Positions 31,752-42,130 of a stretch of 64,000 nt of DNA are shown here, in pieces. Origin of the DNA: Phytophthora hibernalis. Lineage: Eukaryota; Oomycota; Peronosporomycetes; Peronosporales; Peronosporaceae. Numbering within the stretch: position 1 is the stretch's first letter; each line of letters starts with the position of its first letter. The stretch lies in NCBI GenBank assembly GCA_012656075.1, contig JAAKBF010000088.1, forward strand, positions 1 through 64,000. The letters run 5' to 3'. The translations under genes were made by a program, and so were the position numbers. The notes below the pieces were generated by a model that saw only the letters and a program-made list of their open reading frames with translations, did not search any database and was not told where the DNA came from.

Positions 31752-31770
31752 ATCACTTTCAATTTACCTC
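31752..31770 (+). promoter_or_regulatory. Inr + FPR core promoter of pectin lyase 5
   Basis: ATCACTTTCAATTTACCTC matches Inr followed by FPR, 54 bp upstream of the ATG at 31824. Confidence 0.7.
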
Positions 31771-31823
31771 GCCTCGAGCACTACACCCAGCACTCCGCCT
31801 CAAGACTCCTTCACTGTTCGGTC

Positions 31824-33194
31824 ATGGTTCGCATCCAGCTCGCTTTCGCCACAGTATTGGCCCTCGTTGCTCAAAACGCAAGTGCCTTCACCGTCGGCAC
31901 TCCATCTGGCCTGGCCGCCGGGGCCACCGGTGGAGCCAATGGCAAGACCGTTTACCCGACCTCAACCAGCGAGCTGGCGGACTACCTCGCATCTACTGAG
32001 CCGCTTGTGGTCGTGCTGAACAAGACCTTCGACTTCCGCGGTACGGAAGGAACGACTACCGAAACGGGTTGCAGACCGGACTACACTCGGGAGTGTATGG
32101 CCAAGAACAACGGATTCAAGAGCCAGGATGTTATTCTTCAAAGCGGCGGAATGGAGAACACGGGTGGTTGCACCGGCGGCACCAAGGTGACGGTGACCTA
32201 CGACAATGCCGCTCTGAAGCGCATGACTGTGCAGGGGGACAAGACCATCCGTGGTATTGGCAAGAGCGGAGTGATCAAAGGCAAGGGCTTGACGCTCGCC
32301 GGTGACAACATCATCGTCCAGAACGTCCACATCACGGAGCTCAACCACCACTTGGTCTGGGGTGGCGATGCTATCTACATGCAGGGCACGAACGGTGGTC
32401 AGACGGCTATGAAGAAAATTTGGCTCGACCACATCAAGGTCTCCCGTGTCGGCCGTCAGTTCCTCACCACCAACAAGGCGAGTACCGATTCGATGACAAT
32501 CAGTAACTCGGACTTCGACGGAAACACGGACTACTCTGCTTCGTGCGACGGCCACCACTACTGGTCGTTCATTTTCTATGGTGTAACGCGTTTCAGCATG
32601 CTGAACAACTACATTCACGGAACCTCGGGCCGTTCTCCCAAGATCGGTGGTGACAGTGCCGCTAACGTCGTTGCGCACGTTGCGAACAACTTCTGGGGTA
32701 ACAACACGGGTCACTCGTTCGAGATCGGCTCCAACGCATGGGTTCTTGCCGAGGGCAACTACTTTAGCAACACGAAAATGCCTCTGTACACTGGTACGGA
32801 TGGTGCTGTCTACGCTGCAAGCAGTGACGATGAGTGCAGCAGTTACCTGGGACGCGCGTGTGTGGCCAACACGGTGATAGACAGCGGAAGCTTCACGTCA
32901 CGTAATGGCGAGACTGCTCTCAAGACGATCAAATCTTACTCCACCTTTGCCGACTACACGCCGGACACTACTCAGACGAGTGGTTCGCAGCAGCAACAAC
33001 AGCAGTCGACCCAGGCGAGTGGCTCGAAGCAACAGTCTTCGCAGACCAGCGGATCGGAGCAGCAGCAGACCTCTCAGACGAGTGGATCGGAGCAGAAGTC
33101 GAGCGAGTCCAGGAAGCTCGCTGTCCAAACGAGTGACTTGGAGAAGGAGTGGCAGCAGACGAACAACAACTTCGGTGTCGGAAAGCTGGATTAA
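31824..33194 (+). CDS. Secreted pectin lyase-like protein 5 (PL1 family)
   Basis: One intact 456-residue frame. I chose ATG 31824 because it gives a clean signal peptide (RIQLAFATVLALVAQNASA) and follows the core promoter; an upstream in-frame ATG at 31737 precedes the promoter. PL1 blocks run from NKTFDFRGTEGT through WLDHIKVSRVGRQF, DFDGNTDYSASCDGHHYW and GRSPKIGG to AEGNYF. A Gln/Ser linker with SQTSGSEQQQ repeats spans about residues 385-430, followed by the tail NNFGVGKLD. It is the intact partner of lyase 4. Confidence 0.92.
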   Translation: MVRIQLAFATVLALVAQNASAFTVGTPSGLAAGATGGANGKTVYPTSTSELADYLASTEPLVVVLNKTFDFRGTEGTTTETGCRPDYTRECMAKNNGFKSQDVILQSGGMENTGGCTGGTKVTVTYDNAALKRMTVQGDKTIRGIGKSGVIKGKGLTLAGDNIIVQNVHITELNHHLVWGGDAIYMQGTNGGQTAMKKIWLDHIKVSRVGRQFLTTNKASTDSMTISNSDFDGNTDYSASCDGHHYWSFIFYGVTRFSMLNNYIHGTSGRSPKIGGDSAANVVAHVANNFWGNNTGHSFEIGSNAWVLAEGNYFSNTKMPLYTGTDGAVYAASSDDECSSYLGRACVANTVIDSGSFTSRNGETALKTIKSYSTFADYTPDTTQTSGSQQQQQQSTQASGSKQQSSQTSGSEQQQTSQTSGSEQKSSESRKLAVQTSDLEKEWQQTNNNFGVGKLD

Positions 33195-33321
33195 GTGGAA
33201 GTGGTAAGAGTGGTGGCAGCGACAGATACGCGTCGGCCTATAGAAGTCATGTTGTCTTGCGCATTGTAGCGTTTAACAAATAGAGTTGATGGATACATTA
33301 ATGATGCATTTCTTCTCTCCT

Positions 33322-34099
33322 CGGCCATTCACGCCCTCCGAAAATACGACAGCAACGAATTTCAAGCTACTAAACGAAGTCAGTATAATAATTGTTGGGA
33401 AACTCTTGGTTTTGAAAAATATACTTCGAAGTATTACATTACATAGTAATATATTTTATAGATATTACATGTTATGTATTCCAATCGTAAGTGCAATTTC
33501 ACCCCGCTACACACTTATCACTAGTTTGCGTTTACCACATCAGCCACTGGTTTGCCATTCCAAAGTTGGCGATTCATCTTGACGGTCAGCCTTGCACTCG
33601 ACGGCAGCAATAGCTGTCTTAATTGGCATGGGACACAATATAAGTTTTTTGTGCTCGCTGGAAAATGCATTCAATCCTGGAATATTGCAGTTTTCCTTTA
33701 TTTTAATACTTGTATCCGAATATTGTTTGTATATTGAAGCCTTTCGAATAATTATAATATATTCCTTATTGATATACAATTATTGTTGAACGACAATAAG
33801 GTAATTAATACCGCTGACTTTAAAATAATAATATTTGATCAATTATTGACAGCAATTTGAAAATATTTGTGGATCGCTGATGATCGGTTCTACATGTACA
33901 TGTACTACTATTATACTAGTAGTCTACTAGTAATTGTCACAAGTAACTTTTAATGGAGTTATTGTTTTGCAAAAAAGGCATTGTGGCCCGATTTAAAAAG
34001 TTTAGTAATTGCAATTTGACAAAGCTAAAACATTTTTACGAAACCCCCAATTACCGGTAATAACCGGTATGTACTACAGCATTGAACTATTTGTTTTTC
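33322..34099. other. AT-rich intergenic, no gene seen
   Basis: Diverged homology to the left-arm outer flank for about 50 bp, then AT-rich DNA with overlapping TACATGTA words near 33892-33905 and TACCGGTA near 34054. Confidence 0.5.
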
Positions 34100-34275
34100 G
34101 AACGAGTTGGCAAGAGTGCTCGCTGGTTATGGGCAAAGACTTACCATTATGGGCAAGGACTTATCACTTGCAACGATGAAGACAGTGAAACTTTATCTTT
34201 CGTTGATACGGCACGACAAACTCAACAACTACGTCCCCGAAACCTCGAGCCGTTCTCCCAAGATCAGAGGTCAAT
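34100..34275 (+). pseudogene. Pectin lyase (PL1) relic
   Basis: Two short blocks match the lyase genes. Near 34110-34165 'ggcaagagtg...attatgggcaagg' corresponds to the GKSGVIMGKG coding part. At 34218-34270 'ctcaacaactacgt...ccgttctcccaagatc' corresponds to the LNNYxHGTSGRSPKIGG part. Intervening sequence is lost. It is a heavily deleted sixth PL1 copy in plus orientation. Confidence 0.6.
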
Positions 34276-34461
34276 GTTATCTTGAGCACCAGAGGATCCA
34301 GGCAGCGGCTCTGAGAGCCAAGCGGCATATTGGGCTTGCCGCTTCAATGATACAAACGCCACAGACATACAACATTTCAGGTCTGTGTTCAAGAGCTCCG
34401 CCCAAGCACCAGCCAACGTCCGTCTACGTTGCCATGCACTTGCCACACTTTTCACCAGCGT

Positions 34462-35415
34462 TTACTTGTCCGAAAAAATGTCCTCGCTCGACTGTCCGAA
34501 CTTGCCATCGAAGAAAACCTCCGTGGGATCAAGTCGCGCGGACGGCTTCTCCGGCTTGGCAGCCGGGTTCGGGTGGCCGAGTGCAATCACCACAGGCACA
34601 CCGTAGCGGTCCGGGATATCTAGTGCATTCCTCACACGGATCTGGTCGAAGCCTTCCATCGGGCACGTCGCAAGGCCGTGCACTTGGGCAGCGTACAGGA
34701 ACGTAGCGGCAGCGAACGTCGTCTGCTTGAACGCCCACGCCTCCGTCGACACAGACGAGGGAGCAGGCATTAGCGGCGACACGGCCGTAGCAATGGCAGC
34801 ACGAAGGCCGCTCGCCACGACACCTTCTCCCGAAAAAGACGCACCACATGCGGCATATTGCTCACAAAGTCTGCGGGTGCGCCATTGTCATATGCCAACT
34901 TCTGCAGACGCGGCACACGCTTGCTGGGCTCTAGGAAATCACAACCACACAGCACCACCTTATTAGTGTTTCTCCTGTTGTATTCCTAAGTGTTCAACGT
35001 ACCACAATCAGCAGCAAACACCGCCACCACGGGGGCTTCCTTGACCTTCCGGACGTTGCTGTCCATCATGGCCTCCGCCAGCTTCTCGCGGTCTTTCTGC
35101 TCGCGCACCAGTACGCAGGCGTAGGGCTGCGTGTTGAATCCGTGGGTGCACGCTGGGCGAGCAGTACTACTGTCAGTATATTTTGAATTGTAATATTGCA
35201 ATTGCAGAGCTGTTGCGCACCAGTGTGAGCTTGAGGATCTCTTGGAGCATCTTGTCCGGCACAGCGTCCGACAGGAAGGCCTTGCACGCGTAGCGCTCTT
35301 CGATGGCGGTGCCTAGATCCTTCTGCGCACTGCTGAGCGAGCGGGTCTGGGTGACGGGGCGCACCAGGCCGGTGGTTGCGGTGCGCAGGAGTCGGGTCGA
35401 GTGACGCAGTGCCAT
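34462..35415 (-). CDS. Nitroreductase family protein with mitochondrial-type leader
   Basis: Exons 35415-35221, 35152-35003 and 34930-34462. The start RHSTRLLRTATTGLVRP is basic and amphipathic, like a mitochondrial targeting sequence, and is absent from the paralogue at 36651. The core has ERYACKAFLSD, RAPTGFNTQPYACVLV and a C-terminal VSTEAWAFKQTTFAAATFL / CPMEGF / PVVIALGHPNP series typical of FMN-dependent NAD(P)H nitroreductases. One T is missing from a T run near 34829, which breaks the third exon; this fits the sequence-error pattern. The insert AIATAVSPLMPAPSS is specific to this copy. Confidence 0.8.
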
Positions 35416-36650
35416 TATTGTCGAGGAGTGTCTTTGGAAGTGAGGATTGATTTGATTCGGGGCGAGTCGCACCTAACTGGATCGATGTGTTTTATGCAAC
35501 AGCGAATGGTAAACAATTGCGATATTCTTTCGCAATTTTTGTTTTTGCCAACATGTTGCGGTCAGCCGCTGACCGTCAGCGCTTGCATTTTTACTGTAAC
35601 GTTAGCACAAAGAAGCATTATGCAATCTTAGCGAGGGCGGCGGCGAACTCGCACGATGATCCATCTTGTCAACCGAGAAGTTCTCAGTGCCTTTGACTGC
35701 TGCAACACTGTTGATAGAGGCGAAGACGCCATTTCACCACTTTACCACAAGCATCTCGTTACCCATTGAGACGGTCTCCATGCAAGACCAAGATAACCGC
35801 GTAACTGGGAACTGCAATCCGCTTCGCCTGCTACGCCTTCCTGCCGACAGAATCCTAAAGAAAACTCATGTAACGTTACCGGTCGTCGTTTTGGTGTTGA
35901 CTGAGTGGCGTGTCGAGTTGGGCTGCTTCACCACAGCGAACCCGTCCGGGTTCAATGCATAATTTATGTCTGCGTACTGGTGCGCACGCCTGAGGACCAC
36001 AAGAAACCACAACAATGGGCGTAAGAGGGGGTCGTGGTTAGCACTGCGTTGGTGGGGGTATCTACTAAATTAGCGTGCCAACATCCTCGCTCCGGAGCCA
36101 GCAAGGGATAATTCGCGATCTTCTAGCACCGTGCAGTCATGAAACACATTTTACGTGAAAATATACACTGTTGGCAAAACGCGTTGGGGTTTCTTCAAAC
36201 AAACTTGCAGCCTCGATTCCTGCGCTCTTCGTGGTCGCCATTGCTGCGAAAAACCTCGGCATCATCGCGTGCACTGATAACGTGGCAGATTTCCATGTTT
36301 GCGTACCGTTTCCTCGGGCCCTAACTCAAATGACTCTGCAAAAATATTCTACCTTCTTGTCACCGACCTCTATCCGATCCGTTGATCAACAACTTGATGG
36401 TCAAAGACAGCAAGCGTCGACATGTGAGCACTACCTGTACCGGTATCTACTGTACATGTATAGCCACGCTGAGGTTTCGTCGCGACCGACTCGGCATTTT
36501 CGGATTGCGTTGCCTATTCACGGGTCGTTGATTACGGACCAGCTTGAAGGTATCTTCTGGTCGGGTCATGAGCAGGGCGGGCCGCTTGGGATTATGAACT
36601 TCATCACACGTCACTTTTGAATCTACCGCCTATTCATCACAGCAAGCAAG
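35416..36650. other. Intergenic between nitroreductase genes
   Basis: A 149-codon plus frame at 36171-36620 and shorter ones have no recognised motif or splice context. One TACATGTA and one TACCGGTA lie near 36437-36460. The words 'aacccgtccgggttcaatgc' near 35940 faintly resemble nitroreductase exon 2, too short to call. Confidence 0.5.
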
Positions 36651-37466
36651 ATGGCCGAGCAACTGGGAGCTGCGATCCGTGAGCGCTATGCCTGCAAGGC
36701 GTTCTTGTCGGAGCCCGTGCCGGATGAGACGCTCCGGGAGATCCTACAGCTCACGCTGGTCAGCTCCAGCTGAATGAATTCATGGCGACGGTAGATGTGC
36801 TCACTGGTTGTGTTTGATGTCATTGCAGCGAGCCCCGACGGGATTCAACACGCAGTCGTACAAGGTCATTCTGATGCGCACACAGGAGGACCGAGAGAAG
36901 CTGGCGACCGCTATGATGGATGCCAACGCTCGCAAGGTGAAGGACGCCCCCGTCGTAGCCGTCTTTGTAGCAGACTGCGGTACGTAGAGCACTGAAACGC
37001 AACTCAATACCGAGTTGGAAACACTGACTTTCTCGTTGTTTTGTGTCCTGCAGAGCCCAGCAAGAACGTGGAGCGCATGCAGCAGCTGAACCGCGACAAT
37101 GGAGCTCCGGACGGCTTTGTGAACAACATCCCATCTCTTGTCGAGTTGTTCTCGGGCGAGCACGACCCCAACGTGTCGACTGAAGCTTGGGCGTACAAGC
37201 AAACGACCTTCGCCGCTGCCACCTTCCTGTACGCGGCCAAGGTGCACGGACTCGACACGTGCCCGATGGAGGGAATGAGCCAGGCCGACCTCAAGAAGGT
37301 GCTGAACATCCCCGCGGACCGCTACAGCATTCCGGTGGTGGTGGCGCTGGGTCACGGGAACCCCGACGCTAAGCCTGCCAAACCGTCGGTGCGCTTTCAG
37401 CCCACGGAGATCTTCTTCGAGGGACAGTTCGGCCAACCAATCGAGAAGCTGTTCACTGAGAATTAG
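36651..37466 (+). CDS. Nitroreductase family protein (NAD(P)H/FMN dependent)
   Basis: Exons 36651-36758, 36829-36979 and 37054-37466 join in frame to 223 residues, with intron sites equal to the minus-strand paralogue. Motifs: IRERYACKAFLSEPVPDE near the start, RAPTGFNTQSYKVILM (FMN phosphate region), WAYKQTTFAAATFLYAAKVHGLDTCPMEGM and PVVVALGHGNPDAKPAKPSVR. Such enzymes reduce quinones or nitro compounds with flavin. No targeting signal is seen, so a cytosolic form beside a mitochondrial paralogue is a fair inference. The frame is intact. Confidence 0.88.
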
Positions 37467-37886
37467 GAGACCATCGTCTTGTTTGGTAAGTCTCGCTTGA
37501 CACCGTCCTTTCTGCATCCATTTGACGTGAATGCAACTGCAAGACACCCGTATAAGGCACTATAATACTAAGCGCTCTCGCAACCTTTTACCGATGTTGT
37601 TTATCCTGACAAGGGCCGCAGGATATACTCATGCCAACGAAAGCTCTAAACGCGCTGTACTATTGTGAGTTCTACTCAAAACTGGATTGATCGATTCGTA
37701 AATCGACCACCGGCAAACCGGCGGCGAATCGTTCACTTGGCTTTACTATCGGGGCCGATAGACAGGCCGTAGTCGGAGTCGTACTTAACAGAACAACCAA
37801 AACAAGTGATTCGACTTGGATTTTGTATTGGGTCGATCTTTGTCGACCCAACGCAATAGACCTTATTCGGCAAATTTAGCCGGAAT
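37467..37886. other. Intergenic, no gene seen
   Basis: Convergent 3' ends of the nitroreductase and NAA25 genes. Inverted words 'gattcgtaaatcgaccaccggc/gccggcgaatcg' near 37690-37735 could form a weak hairpin. Confidence 0.45.
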
Positions 37887-40843
37887 TCACTTCTGCAAAA
37901 TGGTGCGAATGCTCGCGCTACGCTCCCCCAACATCTCCGCCAGCCTCGTTTGAAGCGACTCGTACGACTTCACCACGTTCACATGCGCCTTTTGCTGCGC
38001 TTGATCCCGTGCTGTCGATGACGTCTTCGAGGTGCTGGGCGACGTGAACTGGAGCTCTGTAACGCGCGTCTCCAACGACCCCAGCCCTTCTTGCATGTGC
38101 TTCAGGAGGTTTCGCAGTGCAGGTGCCGCTGCCGACAGCTGCTCGCTCTTCTTGCTCTTCTTCTTGGCCAACGAGCGGTGCGCAAGTGCCAAAGCGCTTA
38201 GTGATGTCAAACCACAGTCAGTCAGCAGCGCAGACAGCGTAGACACGCCATATGGTGACAGCGCCACAGTACTAGCAGAGGAACCACCCGACGCATACAC
38301 AAGCCCTGCGCGAAGTGGTTCCACAATCCCAGTGAAGTCGTCCTGAAGCTTCGTGATCGAAGCAGAAAGGTCGTCGCCTTCCTCGCCCTCAGCGTTGACG
38401 GCATCTATAATGCGAGCCGACGTAGCAATCGCTTCAGAGCTCCATTTCCACAGTTTCTCATGAAGTTGAGGCTCGCCAGAACCGGTGAGGTGCAACTGAC
38501 CCACGATAGCATCGTACTCTTCTATCGATGTCTTCACACCTGCATGATCGTCCACAGCAAGACCCTTGAGCAGCTTCGGTACGAGCACTCGAAGCTTCAG
38601 CCACAACAGTGACGAGGTTGAGTCCGCCGATCGATCGCACTCCACAAGAGGAGCTGCATCTTGCGCAAACGAGCTGCCGGTGGGGATCTGCTGCTTAGAC
38701 GCCCAATCCACAACAACCTCTCGATGCTGGTTGTTTGATAATTCAGCATCGTCCGACACCAACATCTTCTCAAGTGCGGTGATTTGTTCGTCAAAATTCG
38801 AAGACGTCACGAAGTCATGCAGCTTGGCGGGGCCGAGAGCGAGAGAGTCGAGTAGCTCAAAGCGCAGTGTCTCTCCCTTGCTGATTGCCAGCGTGTGCGA
38901 CTTCTTCATGCGCTTGTGCAGGAACGAAGACATGTCGACCACCTTCGAATAGACACCAAGGCGGTAAGCGCGCGCGATGTATTCGGGTGTATCATTTGCT
39001 GTACTGCGATGAAGAGCTGTAATTCGGTCGATCAGTTTCCTTGCCTCTGAGTGCTGGCAAAGGTCAATCATCTTATCCAACACCAAGAATGTCAGCGAAT
39101 CTAACTGCACATACTTCACGTCCAGCTCAGCATGACGATTCAGCATCGCCTCCGCGGCACCCAAGTAGCCATACACGCGGGACAGGAGAAGCTTCATTTG
39201 GAAATTGTACGCGCTCTTCTCCAGCCCGTACTCGAGCAGTCCTGCTGCACGCTCCAAGTACTCGCGGTGACCACTTGACCATTGATAAATATCCAGCAAA
39301 AAGTGCGTCGCGAGCAGCAGCAGGTCATCCGTAAGCTGCACTTCCCGCTGCCCCCACCGCTGCCGATATTAAGCCAGCTCGCAGCGTCGTACTCAGCTTC
39401 CAGCTCCTTCACAACACGATCTAAATCGCCCACCGAAAATTTATCTCCGCTTTCGTAGTAGCCAAGGAAACGAAGCGTCTTGAGCGCAAGCAGCCGCTTG
39501 CTCAAGTTACCTTGTCCCTCTTTGCGAGCCGTTCCATCAACATCGTCACCGGTAGGTTTGTTTTTGAGCAGCTCAGCGGATTCTTCCGACAGCTTGCAAA
39601 AGTGCTGGACCAGGTTGAATTTGGCGGATGCAGACACCGAAGCGCTCTCCTTGAGGTAGAGAGTAAAATACTGCTTCAAGTCGGTAAAGCAGCACGCCTT
39701 GGCGTAAAATCGATCCGCGTAGGCGGCAATGAGTGCTTGCAGCTCAGCCTCCACCTGCGCTACAGCACCATCTCCCGACTGCAAGCGACTCAGAATCTCG
39801 GTGCTGACGTGAATCAGAGCAAGAGCTGGTCCTCGAATACGGTCGTTGCCAGGACGCGACTGCAGCTCGTTCAGAAATCCCGTAATCTCCTTGCCAAGCG
39901 TCTGCAGCTCCCTCACCGTGCGGTTCGATACCTCTTCGAATCGAGCGGCAATGTACTCCTTCAAAAATGTCCAGTCATCGGCGTTGAACTCCTCCAGCAG
40001 CTTGCGGTTCACGGCAGCACATCGTGTCCAATCATCCACATTTTTGGCGAGCGTGGCCTCCAGCGACAACCTGTCAATGGTCTGCATCGGTCCGAGATCA
40101 ATCTCCTCGTCGTACGCGCCTTCTCCTTCCGCCGCGCGTCCTAGCTTGACCTTCTTCCTGTCCTTTTTCCCGTCCTTCTTCTTGTCCTTCTTACCGTCGT
40201 CCACCTTGACAAACTCGTCGAAGGCCTCGAGCGCGCCTTGGTGGTTGCTCTGCAGCTGCATGATGAGCACCGTCAATTGCAGCGCCTCTCCGTCGTCCGA
40301 CCCGGTCTCTCTCAGCGTCTTGAGCAGCATCTTCTCGGCCAGCGCGAGCATGCGCGCAGGTGTCCCGCCGTGTTCCACCTGCAGCATCATGCTGAGTGCA
40401 GCCCAGCACACGTACTTGATGTTGCCAAAAGCCTTGAACATCTTGAGTGCCGTCTGCTGCTGCTTGAGAAAGGCGCCACGTCGCGCGTAGGCCATGAAGA
40501 GCGACTGGAACAGGTCTTCGTCGGGTGGACTGCTCACAGCACACGCGTGCTCGAATGTTGGCAGCATTTCATGTTCACAGCCGCCCAGCTTGAAGACCAG
40601 GTTCATGGTATTGAGCAGCGTGTCGTCCGTAGGTCGCTTGAGCTGCACACGTCGGCAGATGTCCAGCGCCTCGTCCACGCGTCCCGTACGCTCCAGACAG
40701 TGCGCCTTGAGCACCTGTACAATGTCCAGATGGGCCACGCGCTTGTGCTGCGTCAGCTTGATGGCCGCCTTGTACTGGCGCGCGTCGATGGCGTCGTAGA
40801 TGGGCCGCACGTAGCGCGCCATGAGCCGGCCGTCGTCCGCCAT
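37887..40843 (-). CDS. NAA25: NatB N-acetyltransferase auxiliary subunit NAA25 (MDM20-like)
   Basis: From ATG 40843 the N-terminus RPIYDAIDARQYKAAIKLTQ, VLKAHCLERTGRVDEAL, RPTDDTLLNTM and LFMAYARRGAFLKQQQTALKMFKAF follow the TPR array of NAA25. The middle carries a Lys-rich insert (KKDKKKDGKKDRKK). NAA25 anchors the NatB complex to ribosomes for N-terminal acetylation of Met-Asp/Glu/Asn starts. A missing G in the G run near 39350 splits the frame; the C-terminal half continues LTDDLLLLATHFLLDIYQW. Restored length is about 985 residues, close to the human protein. It is divergent from SCO1, with 152 bp between starts. Confidence 0.85.
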
Positions 40844-40995
40844 CGGGATCCGATAGGATAATGATCCCCCTATTCTGTGATTCGCTGAAGAGAAGCTAAA
40901 TATAGGTACATATAGATGATTTTCGACCAGTAAGATGCGAGCTACTTTGGTTGCAAAGCTGACGCAATAATTGCAACTTGTGCGGCTGGAAGACG
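40844..40995. promoter_or_regulatory. Shared divergent promoter region NAA25/SCO1
   Basis: Only 152 bp separate the two start codons, so both promoters must lie here. No clear Inr/FPR match was found. Confidence 0.5.
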
Positions 40996-41883
40996 ATGGC
41001 GAGTCGAGTGATGCTGGCGATGAAGGCGCTGCGTTCTGGACAGGTGAACGGAGTCAAGATGACGCGTCGGATGTTCTCTGACGCGCCGACGCCGGGCAAG
41101 CGCGCTGAGAAATTTGGGGTGAGGAGGACAACTACAGCTTGCAGGATTGATACATTGGACTATTGCTGATTTGTTGGGCTTATTAATTTCTGCCAGCCTG
41201 TTAGCTGGAGTGGTTTGGCTCTGGCAGGTGTCGTGGGAGGCGGCGTCGTGTACTATTACTACTCGGAGAAGGACCGTATGCAGACGCAGAGTACGTTGCT
41301 GTAGTTGCTGGATACTGATGAAAGCTGGGCTAATTGTTACTGTTTCTTGTTGCTGCTGTCAGCTACGTCCAAGGTGACGTCGGTGGGCAAGCCACTACTG
41401 GGAGGTCCGTGGACGCTGGTGGACTGCGACACAAGACGCGCGGTGACGGACGCGTCATTCCGCGGCAAGTACTCGCTGCTGTACTTTGGCTTCACGCACT
41501 GTCCGGATATTTGCCCCAACGAGCTCGTGCGCATCGGCGACGTGCTGGACAAGCTGGAGAAGGCGAACTGCCCCGAGGTGGTGCCGCTGTTTGTGACGGT
41601 GGACCCCAGACGCGACACTGTCGCGCAAATGCAGGCGTACAAGGCCGACTTCCACCCCAAGTTCAAGATGCTCACGGGCACTCGCGACCAAGTGGCGGAC
41701 ATCTCCAAGGCCTACCGCGTCTACTTCTCCAAGGCGGATGAGAACGAGGATGACGACGACGACTACTTGGTGGACCACTCCATCGTCATGTACCTGGTCG
41801 GCCCGGACGGCGAGTTCCTTGACTTCTTCACGCAGGCGGCCCGCGTCGACGATATCGCGGCGAAAATCAAGTCGTATTTCTAA
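40996..41883 (+). CDS. SCO1: SCO1/SCO2 copper chaperone for cytochrome c oxidase
   Basis: Exons 40996-41118, 41197-41290 and 41363-41883 join in frame to 245 residues. A basic mitochondrial leader (MASRVMLAMKALRSGQV...MTRRMFS) and one membrane helix (PVSWSGLALAGVVGGGVVYYYY) precede a thioredoxin-like domain. The copper-binding CPDIC motif lies in FGFTHCPDICPNE, and the third ligand His is in DHSIVMYLVGPDG. The protein delivers copper to the CuA site of COX2 in the inner membrane. The acidic insert ENEDDDDDY lies just before the His ligand. Frame intact. Confidence 0.93.
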
Positions 41884-42039
41884 GCAGATAGCGGGTGCGA
41901 GGTGTCAATAGAACTCGGTCAATTTTGCTGGCATGTCGATGTCGATTTTAAATTTGACACCACCAAATTCTAATTCTAAATCTGACGCTACCAGATATTA
42001 AAAGTGTTCTAAAGTTTAGACAAATCTGAACGTGGAGCC

Positions 42040-42091
42040 AGATCTGATCTGAGAGCCGTCAGATCTGAGAGCCATCAGATCTGAGCCATCT
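42040..42091. repeat. Short tandem repeats of 'gatctgagagcc(a/g)tca'
   Basis: Three imperfect copies of about 16 bp lie just upstream of the NUP50 start, within its probable promoter or leader. Confidence 0.7.
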
Positions 42092-42130
42092 GTCAAAAAC
42101 GGCAGGCTCCGCTAATCCGACAAGGCGAAG

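Larger units (their letters stand above)
30765..33321 (+). repeat. Large inverted repeat, right arm
   Basis: The mirror copy of 26061-28650. It carries pectin lyase 5 with an intact frame. Identity stops at 33321 ('ctctcct'), where the left arm has extra bases; after that only older similarity to 25990-26020 remains. Confidence 0.93.

Noticed and set aside
35930..35965. Possible relic of nitroreductase exon 2
   Set aside because: Only about 20 bp similar; could be chance.
36171..36620. 149-codon plus-strand frame
   Set aside because: No recognisable motif, no splice partner and no promoter signal; intergenic composition.
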